DNA of 64,000 nt from Acipenser ruthenus (lineage: Eukaryota; Chordata; Actinopteri; Acipenseriformes; Acipenseridae). Of this stretch, positions 10,025 to 19,866 are shown piece after piece. The position numbers and the translations under genes are program-made. Location of the stretch: the NCBI RefSeq assembly GCF_902713425.1, contig NC_081198.1, positions 20,629,188-20,693,187 on the forward strand, given 5' to 3'. A model generated the notes under the pieces. It saw only the letters and a program-made list of their open reading frames with translations. It made no database searches and was not told the DNA's origin. Numbering within the stretch: the first letter of the stretch is position 1; each line of letters begins with the position of its first letter.

Positions 10025-10660
10025 GGCGACTTGGCCCTTGCCCGGGGCCCCCCAGCCCGGACGGCACAGGGGGATTCAAAGGTGGGTGCAAAATTCCAAG
10101 CACAAGCAGACCCCCAAAAAACGGGCTGCTGCTTCCAGAGGGGAAATGTGCAATTTAAGCAGGAGAAAACAAAACAAAGCAAAAACACACACATAACACC
10201 AAAAACAAAACATAAACTGGCGGAGTGCGTCTTACAAATAGTCATGCCAAGCTGCTATGCTGTGCAAGGTGCCTTGGGTAACTACAACTGTGCCTCGCTG
10301 GCTGGCTGGCTTGCTAAGAAGGTCCTGGCATAGGGACATGTTCCACCACACTTGTCTGGTTAGCTGCATGCTCCCAGGAAACAAACTGCTGCTGTCTACA
10401 TCATCACCACATGTGAATAAAAGAAAGAAAGACAGCAAGAAAGAAAGAGAGAAAGAAAGAAAGAAAGAGAGAAAGAAAGAGAGAAAGAAAGAGTGAAAGA
10501 AAGAGAGAAAGAAAGAGAGAAAGAAAGAAAGAGAGAAAGAAAAAAAAAAAGTAAAACGGCGGGAAAATTTGCATCAACACTGGCACTCTCCCTCCAGCAG
10601 GGGTAGACAAAATGCTCACAGGAGAGATCCAGATCTGACTTTGACCAACGTTAGAGAAAG
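10025..10660 (-). repeat. U2 array spacer 2
   Basis: Promoter next to 10024 and an extended GA tract at 10419-10550 (132 nt, the longest in the window). This makes the local unit 824 bp. Confidence 0.92.
10634..10649 (-). terminator. U2 3' box
   Basis: The minus strand reads GTTGGTCAAAGTCAGA, fitting the snRNA 3' box GTTTN(0-3)AAARNNAGA with one mismatch. It lies 12-27 nt past the U2 3' end and directs 3'-end processing by the Integrator complex (known for snRNA genes). The same sequence follows every U2 3' end in the window. Confidence 0.8.
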
Positions 10661-10848
10661 GTGTGCACCGTTCCCGGAGGTACTGCAATACCGGGCCGAT
10701 GCGTGGAGTGGACGGAGCAAGCCCCTGTTCCATCTCCCGATTCCAAAAATCAATTTAATATATGGTCCCCTGATAGGGGACGTATCAGATATTAAACTGA
10801 TAAGAACAGATACTACACTTGATCTTAGCCAAAAGGCCGAGAAGCGAT
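10661..10848 (-). ncRNA. RNU2: U2 snRNA gene, intact
   Basis: 188 nt from the 5' end at 10848. U2 pairs with the intron branch point in the spliceosome. Visible parts in order: stem-loop I (CTCGGCC-TTTT-GGCTAAG), branch-point recognition GTAGTA at nt 33-38, stem-loop IIa, stem-loop IIb (GTCCCC-TATC-AGGGGAC), Sm site GATTTTTGG at nt 98-106 (10743-10751), stem-loops III and IV. Length and layout match vertebrate U2. This is the reference copy for the array. Confidence 0.98.
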
Positions 10849-10897
10849 GGCGACTTGGCCCTTGCCTGGGGCCCCCCAGCCCGGACGGCACAGGGGG

Positions 10898-10912
10898 ATT
10901 CAAAGGTGGGTG
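10898..10912 (-). promoter_or_regulatory. U2 PSE-like element (reference unit)
   Basis: The minus strand reads CACCCACCTTTGAAT at -50 to -64 from the U2 start. Position and the ACC...TGAA pattern fit the proximal sequence element bound by SNAPc. The same element is found in front of every U2 5' end here, whole or split. Confidence 0.55.
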
Positions 10913-11052
10913 AAAAATTCCAAGCACAAGCAGACCCCCAAAAAACGGGCTGCTGCTTCCAGAGGGGAAATGTGCAATTTAAGCAGGAGAAAACAAAACA
11001 AAGCAAAAACACACACATAACACCAAAAAACAAAACATAAACTGGCGGAGTG

Positions 11053-11105
11053 CGTCTTACAAATAGTCATGCCAAGCTGCTATGCTGTGCAAGGTGCCTT
11101 GGGTA
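11053..11105 (-). promoter_or_regulatory. U2 DSE-like region (octamer-like and ZNF143-like)
   Basis: About -206 to -257 from the start at 10848. The minus strand has ATTTGTAA, 6 of 8 bases of the octamer ATTTGCAT, and further upstream TACCCAAGGCACCTTGCA (11088-11105), a partial fit to the ZNF143/Staf site. Distance fits the distal element of vertebrate snRNA genes. Both matches are imperfect. Confidence 0.4.
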
Positions 11106-11457
11106 ACTACAACTGTGCCTCGCTGGCTGGCTGGCTGGCTGGCTGGCTAAGAAGGACCTGCCATAGGGACATGTTTCACCACACTTGTCTGGTTAGCTGC
11201 ATGCTCCCAGGAAACAAACTGCTGCTGTCTACATCATCACCACATGTGAATAAAAGAAAGAAAGACAGCAAGAAAGAAAGAGAGAAAGAAAGAAAGAAAG
11301 AGAGAAAGAAAGAGATAAAGAAAGAAAGAGAGAAAGAAAAAAAAGAAGTAAAACGGCGGGAAAACTTGCATCAACACTGGCACTCTCCCTCCAGCAGGGG
11401 TAGACAAAATGCTCACAGGAGAGATCCAGATCTGACTTTGACCAACGTTAGAGAAAG

Positions 11458-11645
11458 GTGTGCACCGTTCCCGGAGGTACTGCAATACCGGGCCGATGCG
11501 TGGAGTGGACGGAGCAAGCCCCTGTTTCATCTCCCGATTCCAAAAATCAATTTAATATATGGTCACCTGATAGGGGACGTATCAGATATTAAACTGATAA
11601 GAACAGATACTACACTTGATCTTAGCCAAAAGGCCGAGAAGCGAT
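11458..11645 (-). ncRNA. RNU2: U2 snRNA gene, intact
   Basis: 188 nt. Differs from the reference in stem-loop IIb, where one base change (plus-strand ggtcacctg for ggtcccctg) would open one pair, and at one base near stem III (cctgtttcat). Otherwise complete with normal promoter and 3' box. Confidence 0.96.
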
Positions 11646-12247
11646 GGCGACTTGGCCCTTGCCCGGGGCCCCCCAGCCCGGACGGCACAGGGGGATTCAA
11701 AGGTGGGTGCAAAATTTCAAGCACAAGCAGACCCCAAAAAAACGGGCTGCTGCTTCCAGAGGGGAAATGTGCAATTTAAGCAGGAGAAAACAAAACAAAG
11801 CAAAAACACACACATAACACCAAAAACAAAACAAACTGGCGGAGTGCGTCTTACAAATAGTCATGCCAAGCTGCTATGCTGTGCAAGGTGCCTTGGGTAA
11901 CTACAACTGTGCCTCGCTGGCTGGCTGGCTGGCTGGCTGGCTAAGGACCTGGCATAGGGACATGTTCCACCACACTTGTCTGGTTAGCTGCATGCTCCCA
12001 GGAAACAAACTGCTGCTGTCTACATTATCACCTCATGTGAATAAAAGAAAGAAAGACAGCAAGAAAGAAAGAGAGAAAGAAAGAGAGAAAGAAAGAGAGA
12101 AAGAGAGAAAGAAAGAAAGAGAGAAAGAAAAAAAGAATTAAAACGGCGGGAAAACTTGCATCAACACTGGCACTCTCCCTCCAGCAGGGGTAGACAAAAT
12201 GCTCACAGGAGAGATCCAGATCTGACTTTGACCAACGTTAGAGAAAG
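11646..12247 (-). repeat. U2 array spacer 4
   Basis: GA tract 12043-12137 and an expanded GGCT run, with a short deletion that gives ctaaggacctgg. Promoter next to 11645 is normal. Confidence 0.92.
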
Positions 12248-12398
12248 GTGTGCACCGTTCCCGGAGGTACTGCAATACCGGGCCGATGCGTGGAGTGGAC
12301 GGAGCAAGCCCCTGTTCCATCTCCCGATTCCAAAAATCAATTTAATATATGGTCCCCTGACAGGGGACGTATCAGATATTAAACTGATAAGAACAGAT
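12248..12398 (-). pseudogene. RNU2: U2 snRNA 3' fragment (nt 39-188) next to K2
   Basis: The 3' partner of the head at 24733-24766, now 12 kb apart. The IIb loop is changed (TATC to TGTC). Joins the K2 poly(A) at 12398. Confidence 0.93.
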
Positions 12399-12705
12399 TT
12401 TTTTTTTTTTATTAATGGAAAAAAATACACATACAAACATAACTCACAAAACACACTTAAACATCACACATTACAATACAAAAATAACTATAACCACTTA
12501 TATACAACAAACTCATGAACAGAACCAACACATTACAATCCACTTATAAAAAAACACATTACATATCACATTACATCTCTCCCATATATGCAACAAATAC
12601 AAAACATAATCACGCATACAATTCCATTTTTGAAACCTTTCTACAGGATAACATGTGCCCCTAACAATATGCCTATCCTACTTCTAATAAACAAGCAGCA
12701 AGATC

Positions 12706-15700
12706 TCATCCCACGCCAGTAGCCCACAGATCTCCACGTCTCCATTCCTCAAGCCTCCATCTTCTCTTCGCCTCTTGTCGGCCAAGTCGCAAAGCGTCCT
12801 TTAGGACATAGTTCTCCATCTGACTTAGTCCCATTTCAAGAACAGCCTGGGCAGGCAGGCTCACGCCCTTCACCACCAAACAGTTCCTTGCCTTCCAAAT
12901 TGCATCACACAGACAGCGTATTAGGACCCACAGCATGCCCCACTGCACTTTGCTCAGTTTCTCTTGGTCTTTCTTCGGGCTCCCATACAGCACACGCTGC
13001 CTATGTATGGGCAGCTGTCCCCGGAACAAATCCAGGACGGAGCCTGCCTCACTCCACACCTTCCTCGCCTCCAGACATCCCCAGAGAACGTGACCGACCG
13101 TTTCTTCCTCTCCACACTTCTCTCTCGGGCATCTGGGTGACATCCCCAGATTACATGCATGCATCACCGCTCGAACTGGCAATACATCGTGGGCTACCAA
13201 CCAAGACAGATCTCGATGCTCGTTCATCAGGGCAGGATGGCTCGCGTTCTGCCACACTTCTGGCGTCTCGTCTAATACAAGGCCATGAACCGGACACATA
13301 TCCCCATTACCCTGCAGAAAGTTAAACAGAGATTTACCATTAGCCACAATTTCAGCCTTACATCCTTCCAGCCCCTTGGACATCACAAATCTTTTAAATA
13401 ACGCATAATGATAGGGCAGATCAAAGGCTGTTGGCACAGACAAAGGCACGGACATCAACTTTAACTTCCTCAAATAGGAACTAATATAGAATCTCACAAA
13501 GCAGGCCCCTTTTGACACACCATTCAGACACATCGCAAAATGCAATGCACAAAACTTTGACATTAAAAACGTCTGGACATCTGGCAACCCTTTCCCCCCT
13601 TTAATTTATCCTTCCCCACCACACTCCTCCTCACTCTCTCCCATTTCCCCTGCCAAAAAAAACGAAACACAGCTCTGTTTAGCAGCGTTACCACATTCCT
13701 AGATGGTGGGAACACGACCGCCACATACAACAACAGTGGCAATATTACCCCCTTTACCACCATCACCCTCCCCTCCATCGTAAGCCTCCTCAGCCTCCAA
13801 AACCCTAGCTTTTTATTGACCCTACTTCCCACCTCCTCCCAGTTCTTACCCCCTGATCCATTAGCATCAAATTTCACCCCCAGAATCTTAATGCAGTCTT
13901 CCTTAACTTTTAATTTTATACTACCCCTCCCGTCCCATTTCCCATAGAACATTGCCTCTGATTTCTCCTGGTTCAGTTTAGACCCAGACGCACGACAAAA
14001 AACATCAGCTTTCTCCAAAGTCCTCTGAATGGACAACTCATCCCGACAGAGGACATTGACATCATCCATATACAAGACACATTTAACCTCCTGCCCCCCA
14101 CTCCCAGGAATAGTTAACCCTTTATACACTGGGTCCCTTCTCAAAGCTTGTGCCAGCGGCTCCATACAACAGATAAACAGGAGCGGAGATAACGGACAGC
14201 CCTGACGGACGCCACATCCCACACTAACTGGATTTGACAGACACCCATTTACCAATACCCTGCTATACACACCCTTATATAACAGGCCCACCCAGTCTAA
14301 AAACCTCTTTGCAAACCCCATTTTTCGCAGAACACCAAACATGAACTGATGCGAGACCCGATCATACGCCTTTTCAAGATCTAAATTTAGTACACATAAT
14401 CGAATTCCCCTGTCTCTCGCATAACAGATGACATCTCTCATCAATACCAGGCTGTCCGTGATCTTCCTACCTGGAACGGCACAAGTTTGATCCGGGTGGA
14501 TAACATCCCCCAGCACATCCCTCATACGTTGAGCCAACAATTTACTGAACAATTTAAAATCCTGGTTCAACAATGTAATTGGCCGCCAATTTTTCAGCTC
14601 AGCCTTATCCCCCTTTTTAAAAATCAATGTAATAATGCCCTCTCTAAATGAAGGTGGAAACTCCCCTCCCTCCTCCCCACACTCCCGAAACAAGGCCAAC
14701 AGATCTGGTGCCACTAACTCCCAAAACTTTAAATAGAACTCCACAGGGAGCCCATCCCCCCCCCGGTGTCTTGCCCAGCCTCACCCCCCTGACCACCTCA
14801 TCTAACTCTTCCCTCGTAAACTCTTTGTCCAACTGCCCTCCATCCCCCACCTCCCGCTCCAAATGTCCTAACACCTCCTCCATAGCCCCCATTTCAATTT
14901 CTTTCCTTACATAAAGGCCCCCATAAAACTCCTCCACCACCCTCAACAGCCCCTCTGTAGTCTTAACTAAAGCCCCATCCCTCCCTTTCATAGAGTCTAT
15001 AAATTTCCTCCCATCCAGCACCTTTTTAAAAAAATACCGACTACACTTTTCATTTTCCTCTAAATGCTTCTCTCTGCTTTTAAATAAGAGCCCCTTCCCC
15101 TCCTCTCTACCACCCCCTTCAGTCTCTTTTTCACTTCCCTGATCTCTTCACTAAAGTCCAGCCCTGCATTGTACAATTTAGTTAAACTCTCCAGCTCCTT
15201 GAACAAAACCTTCTCCTGCCTTCTCTCCCTCTCTGCCTTCCTCCTCCCCGCCCAAATAAAGAAATGTTTCGTTTTCTCCTTCACCAGATCCCACCACTCT
15301 GCCTGGGACCCACAAAGGTCCTTTAAGGACAACCACTGGCCATACCGCTCTCTAAATACCTCACACACCCAATCATCCTCCAACAACTCGCAATTTAACT
15401 TCCACACACCCCTCCCTACATCCACACAACCTGTAAGGTCAAAAGCAGCTTTCAGCGCACAGTGGTCAGAGAAAAACATTGGCACCAGCACACACTCCTC
15501 GCACTCCACCCTCTGTGAGACAAACACAAAATCAATCCTGGACGCCTGGGTTCCATCCCCTTTCACCCAAGTGAAACCTCTTTCCCCCACATTGTTCACT
15601 TTAAAACAGTCCACTAGTCGAAAGTCCTCCACTATTTCTTTTAGCATTTTACAAGATTTATCCAGCTTGAACCCCTTCTTTATCTCTCACCTATCCTCCA

Positions 15701-16187
15701 TTGTTAACCCACAATTAAAATCCCCTGCTACAATAACCGGCCTGCTCCTCACTAATTTAACCCTTAAATCTTCAAATAAACTAGCCCTCCCCTCCACCTC
15801 TGGCGGAGCATACACATTAATTAAGCTAAAACTTTTCCCAAAATATTCCCCCTCCACCTCCAGCACCCTACCTTTTTCAATCACTCTATGATCTTTAATC
15901 ATAACCCCCTTATTTTTAATCAAAATTGCTACCCCATCTGATTTATTTTCATTTGATCCGGACCACACAGATGGCCCATAACCCCACCTCCCCTCATAAG
16001 TACTATAGTCCTCCAACCCAGGGATACCACACTCTTGCAAACACAAACTATCACACTGTATCCCACTCAAATATGACAACACCAACGTACACCTATCACG
16101 ACTTTTAATACTCCTAACATTTATAGTAACCACACTCAGAGCCATTGCAAAACAAGCTAACAGCCATACACATACAGAATCCTGCAT
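12706..16187 (-). pseudogene. ORF2 of K2, one stop and three frameshifts
   Basis: Start ATG at 16187 overlaps the ORF1 stop (TGATG). Endonuclease motifs: INVRSI, CLQECGI, LINVYAPP, VAGDFNCGL, FSDHCALK. Reverse transcriptase: LKNWRPITLL, NLDLEKAYDRV, GVRQGCPLSPLLFICCMEP and the active site YMDDVNVL. C-terminal CCHC: CPREKCGEEETVGHVLWGC. Breaks: an in-frame TGA near 15687, a frame change near 15075, and frame changes in the C runs at 14756-14764 and 13594-13599. The copy is dead as read, though two breaks are in homopolymers. Confidence 0.9.
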
Positions 16188-17195
16188 CAGGATATTTTTA
16201 AAAGGGGCTCCTCCCCCTCCCCCTCCTGGCCAGTTACCACAAATTCCTCCCTCATACTTACCTCACCCGAGGAAAACACTACGACCCCCTCCAGATCCAG
16301 GAACGGCTCTCCCCCATTCTTCTCCGCACCACCATCTCCTCTATAGTCACCCCTAGAGGAAACGATTGAACTGGGGGATGAAAAAAACTCCTGTCCTACT
16401 CCCCCACTTCCCTGCTTCTTTTTCTTCTTCCCCTTCTTCCTCCCCTCCACCCTCACAAACCCATCCCCCTCCTCACTATGTAACTTCCTTTTCCCTGGAG
16501 TCCACTCTTGATCCATATCCTCTGAGTTACCATCCTCCTCCTCCTCCCGTCCTGTTCCCTCAACACTAGCCTCATCCCGCTCCCGCTTTGCACACGGAAT
16601 ACCGCCCCCTCCATCATCCTCCACAGAGCTTACCACCCCACTCCCCCTATACACCTCCTCCCTGCTCCTTCCACTGGACCCCTCCCCTGGGTCCTCACTC
16701 TCCTCCTCTGATGGGGACACCATCAAATCTTCCTCCAGAACAGATCCCTGCTGATCACTTCCCCCCTCCCCCTGTGCCTCCCCCTCCCTCCCCTCCTCCC
16801 TCACCTCCCCTCTATTCTCCTCCCTCTCACCCCCCTTCTCCTGCTGCTCACTTCCCCCTTTCTGCCTCCCCTCACCCTCCTCCTCCTCCTTCTCCTCCTC
16901 ACTCTCTTCTCCCTCCTCATACCTCTTAGCCCTATTGGCAAAGGATCTAGGACAATTCATGAAAAAGTGTGTCTCACTCCCACACAGATTACACTTCCTC
17001 TGAACTTCACATTCCCTAGCCATGTGCCCCTCCTCTTTACACACATTACACACCACTCTCTTACACACCACCGCTAAGTGCCCCACACCTCCACACTTCC
17101 GACACACCTTAGGCTGGCCGAAGTAATGCACATACCCCCTGTCAGCACCAAGTGCAATGTCAGAAGGTATGTGCAGAAACCCATCATATGTCCCT
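16187..17195 (-). pseudogene. ORF1 of K2, C-terminal part (split by A2)
   Basis: Three knuckles: CRKCGGVGHLAVVC, CNVCKEEGHMAREC and CNLCGSETHFFMNC. A long Glu/Gly/Ser-rich tail follows with basic patches (GRKKGKKKKKQG). The frame is open to the stop at 16187. It continues across the A2 insertion into 23964-24386; the protein reads RGLGTY on one side and GTYDGF on the other, with the 10-bp duplication between. Confidence 0.9.
17186..17195 (+). repeat. Target-site duplication of A2, left copy
   Basis: atatgtccct here is repeated exactly at 23964-23973, flanking A2. The uninterrupted ORF1 would have it once. Confidence 0.88.
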
Positions 17196-17914
17196 CCACA
17201 CTCTGGCTTCTCTTCAGTTCGAATAAATCTTTCTAAGACTAAGGCTTAGAGGGTAGTGGCATTGCCCGCTCCCTCCGAGGGTCTGTGAGAGGTTTGTTCG
17301 GGTGAGGAGGAACAGAATTTTTTTTTTATTTTTGACTGGCTTTCTTCAGCTCGGCAACTTTTTGGAAGACTAATGCTCAGTCTGGTTTTGGCTTGCCCAA
17401 TCCAGGCCGAGGGTCTTTCAAGATTTTGTTGACTGTTGAGAGCAGTTTTTTCTTTTTCAGGCGGTTCCAGTTTTTTTCTTTTTCAGGCTTTTCCAGACGT
17501 TCCTGGAGTTAGAGAGAAGGAGGACCTACCATCCAGACGACCTTTGATGACCTAGACGACCTCATCCCCAGCCCTTGATTGTAATCGAGATCCAGACCGA
17601 GAGAGCAGCAGGCGCCCAGCAGAGGGCGCCATCTGGGAGGAGCAGAGGGCGGCCCCGGACCCCGAGGAGGCGTCACAGCCACGATTCTTCCTACGTGGTC
17701 TCGGTGCCAAGCAGCGCCCCCTACTCCGCCAGGGAAGGACACCGTTCACCTGGGGAGGGGGTCCCTCTTGCGAGGCGACCATCTCCTCAGGGACTAAAGT
17801 AATAGTTCCTTCAACTGCCCAGATTTGCTGCTTACGTTGTTTCTTTTCCGTAGAGAGAGACAACCCGGACGTCCAGAGGCTTCTCCCACCCCAATCGGAG
17901 GAGCCAGCTGAAGG
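17196..17914 (+). promoter_or_regulatory. Family A 5'UTR with CTCF-like motifs
   Basis: Starts ...CACTCTGGCTTCTC, the 5' end shared by A1, A4 and A5. GC-rich in its second half. CTCF-like cores are at 17616-17629 (CCAGCAGAGGGCGC, plus strand), 17639-17652 (GGAGCAGAGGGCGG, plus, near match) and 17714-17727 (minus strand, GGAGTAGGGGGCGC, near match). A direct repeat of a GAAAAAGAAA/CCGCCTG-type block lies near 17440-17490. It may hold an internal promoter; none is proven. Confidence 0.55.
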
Positions 17915-19861
17915 ATGGCGTTCCGGCCAACCCAGGAGACTAGGAGGCACAATGCGGTGCGCTTCACAAGGACCCAGCAAGAGGAAACGGAACCAGGACT
18001 GACGAGACTGGAGTTCAGCCGGACCATTCTTCAGAGGGGTATGGGTTTTTCCCCTTCTGACTTGAATTGTTTGGTGAAATTGCCAGGGCTTAAGGAAGTG
18101 TTTGAGGTCAGTTTTAGGAACCCCCAAAAGTTACAAGAAATGTGGTCCTTTTGGGGGGAGAATAAATATCTCGCTCCATACAAAGAATTTTGTGTGGATG
18201 CACTGACAGACAGAGAAATGAAAGTTGTTACTGTCCAATTTTTCAATGAGGCTGTTAGCGACTATGATATTACAACATGGCTTAACCGCTATGGGAGGGT
18301 GTCATCAGAAGGGAGGAAAATTACAGATGAAGATGGGGTTTGGACAGGAGCCAGAAAGTGGCTGGTACGCCTTAATGTTGATCCATCGGGCATTGGAGGC
18401 GTCCGCCACATTCCAAACTCCATAGTGTTAGGGCCCAACAGAGGGCTGGTATTCTATAATGGGATGCCAAAACTCTGCAGGAAATGTGGGGAATTAGGAC
18501 ACCTGGCGGCCGCATGTACTGTAGTCAAGTGCAGGAACTGCGGCGCCCCCCACGAGACCAGCCACTGCAGAGAAGAGAGGCAGTGCAATTTGTGTGGAAA
18601 GAAGGGGCACCTGTTTAAGGACTGCCCCTCTTCCTATGCCAACATGGCCAGAGCCAGCAAGGCAAATACGAACAAGCCTAGGCCTGAGCAGGAAGAGGGA
18701 GCAACTAACAAAGATCAGTCCACATCACCACCAACAGTATCCAAGACCCAGACTCCAGCACCACCATCATCACCAGCACCCCCCTCACCCCACCGCCCCC
18801 GAGACATGTCCCGTTTTACGAGGACCCCTTCCCCCAGCCCAGAGAGAGAGTACAACAGCTACTCCACTAGCTCCTCCAGTAGCTCCTCTGATGCAGAACA
18901 CGAGGCAGGGAGGGAGCCCGGACCCAGCAGCGGCCCCCCCCTGAGTAGGGCCCTCTCAGCGCCAGCACTCCCCCTCGGCTCTCGTTATGACGCCATAAGG
19001 ATTGAGTCCGTGGGGGAGGAAAGCGAAAGCGACAGTGAAAGTGAGAGTGAGAAGGAGGGGAAGGGAGTGAAGAACCAGCAGAGGGTGGGGAAAAGAAAGG
19101 GTAGAGACGAGGGGGGGAAAAGAAAGAAGATCAGGATCAAAGACAGCAAGTTGCAGGTGGCCCCCATAGATCCAAAACCAGCTAATGTCCACACAAAGTC
19201 CCCAGTCTTGCCCTCGCAGGCAGAGACGGAGGCGAGTGGGACGGCTACACTGCCGCCTAGTGGGCAGGTAGCAGCCAGCCAGGGCATCCCCAGCCAGCCT
19301 TCCCAGTCGTTGGCACAAACCCTAGCACACCTCGCAGAAGAGGTGTTCACTAATGCACCGAGGGAGAGGTCGGGGTCAACACCTTCCCTGACCAGCAGTA
19401 CCTCGGTAGCAATGACCCTCTTCAAGCGAAGGGCCTCCCTTCAAAGCATCCTTGACCCCCTCCCTTGTATGGGCAAAACCAGGGGCCCCCTAGAGGTCCT
19501 CCTAGATACAGCACTGGAGGACATGGGAATACCCCTGGACGCGGTAAGCCAGAAGTCTGCTAACAGCTCCAATTCAACAGACGGTAACAGCCAAAGAATG
19601 CTGTCTGTCATAACCCCCCCCCAGGACAAAGCTGACCCACACGTTCCGAGGGGCCCTGAGCAAGTTCCACCAGACTTACCTTGTGGGGAGTTGAATAGCC
19701 CCAACAACTCTACGTACTGTGCATATAAAGACGGTGCCTTCTTGGACGAGGCAGCAGTGAGTACCTTCTCAGGGGTGATGGGAGTTGCAAATAAGCCCAA
19801 GCCCCCTCGAAGCAAGCGTAGAGCTAAGAGTAGGAAGAGTGTCCCGACCTCCCAATCATAG
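17915..19861 (+). CDS. ORF1 of A2, zinc-knuckle RNA-binding protein (648 aa)
   Basis: Start MAFRPTQETRRHNAVRF. Residues about 30-180 form a conserved N-terminal domain (LTRLEFSR, LNCLVKLPG, TTWLNRYGRV, DGVWTGARKWLVRL) that may be the RNA-recognition fold of Tx1-type ORF1 proteins (inference). Three knuckles: C188-C201, C206-C218, C224-C237. Then Pro/Ser-rich and Ser/Glu-rich stretches, a basic segment (KRKGRDEGGKRKKIRIK) and a basic C-terminus (RSKRRAKSRKS). The role is to coat the LINE RNA. A C9 run at 19614-19622 keeps the last 80 or so residues in frame; A4 and A5 have C7 and stop early. The stop is 5 nt before ORF2. Confidence 0.93.
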   Translation: MAFRPTQETRRHNAVRFTRTQQEETEPGLTRLEFSRTILQRGMGFSPSDLNCLVKLPGLKEVFEVSFRNPQKLQEMWSFWGENKYLAPYKEFCVDALTDREMKVVTVQFFNEAVSDYDITTWLNRYGRVSSEGRKITDEDGVWTGARKWLVRLNVDPSGIGGVRHIPNSIVLGPNRGLVFYNGMPKLCRKCGELGHLAAACTVVKCRNCGAPHETSHCREERQCNLCGKKGHLFKDCPSSYANMARASKANTNKPRPEQEEGATNKDQSTSPPTVSKTQTPAPPSSPAPPSPHRPRDMSRFTRTPSPSPEREYNSYSTSSSSSSSDAEHEAGREPGPSSGPPLSRALSAPALPLGSRYDAIRIESVGEESESDSESESEKEGKGVKNQQRVGKRKGRDEGGKRKKIRIKDSKLQVAPIDPKPANVHTKSPVLPSQAETEASGTATLPPSGQVAASQGIPSQPSQSLAQTLAHLAEEVFTNAPRERSGSTPSLTSSTSVAMTLFKRRASLQSILDPLPCMGKTRGPLEVLLDTALEDMGIPLDAVSQKSANSSNSTDGNSQRMLSVITPPQDKADPHVPRGPEQVPPDLPCGELNSPNNSTYCAYKDGAFLDEAAVSTFSGVMGVANKPKPPRSKRRAKSRKSVPTSQS

Positions 19862-19866
19862 TCGCT

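Larger units (their letters stand above)
10849..11457 (-). repeat. U2 array spacer 3
   Basis: GA tract at 11252-11347 and an expanded GGCT run (five units near 11120-11145) where most spacers have fewer units followed by tgctaag. A one-base difference (gtgaaaaatt for gtgcaaaatt) lies next to the PSE-like site. Confidence 0.92.

Noticed and set aside
17915-19861. ORF1 zinc knuckles read as a retroviral Gag nucleocapsid
   Set aside because: No LTRs, protease, RNase H-integrase or tRNA primer site. The adjacent ORF2 has an APE endonuclease and LINE-type reverse transcriptase, so these are LINE ORF1 proteins.
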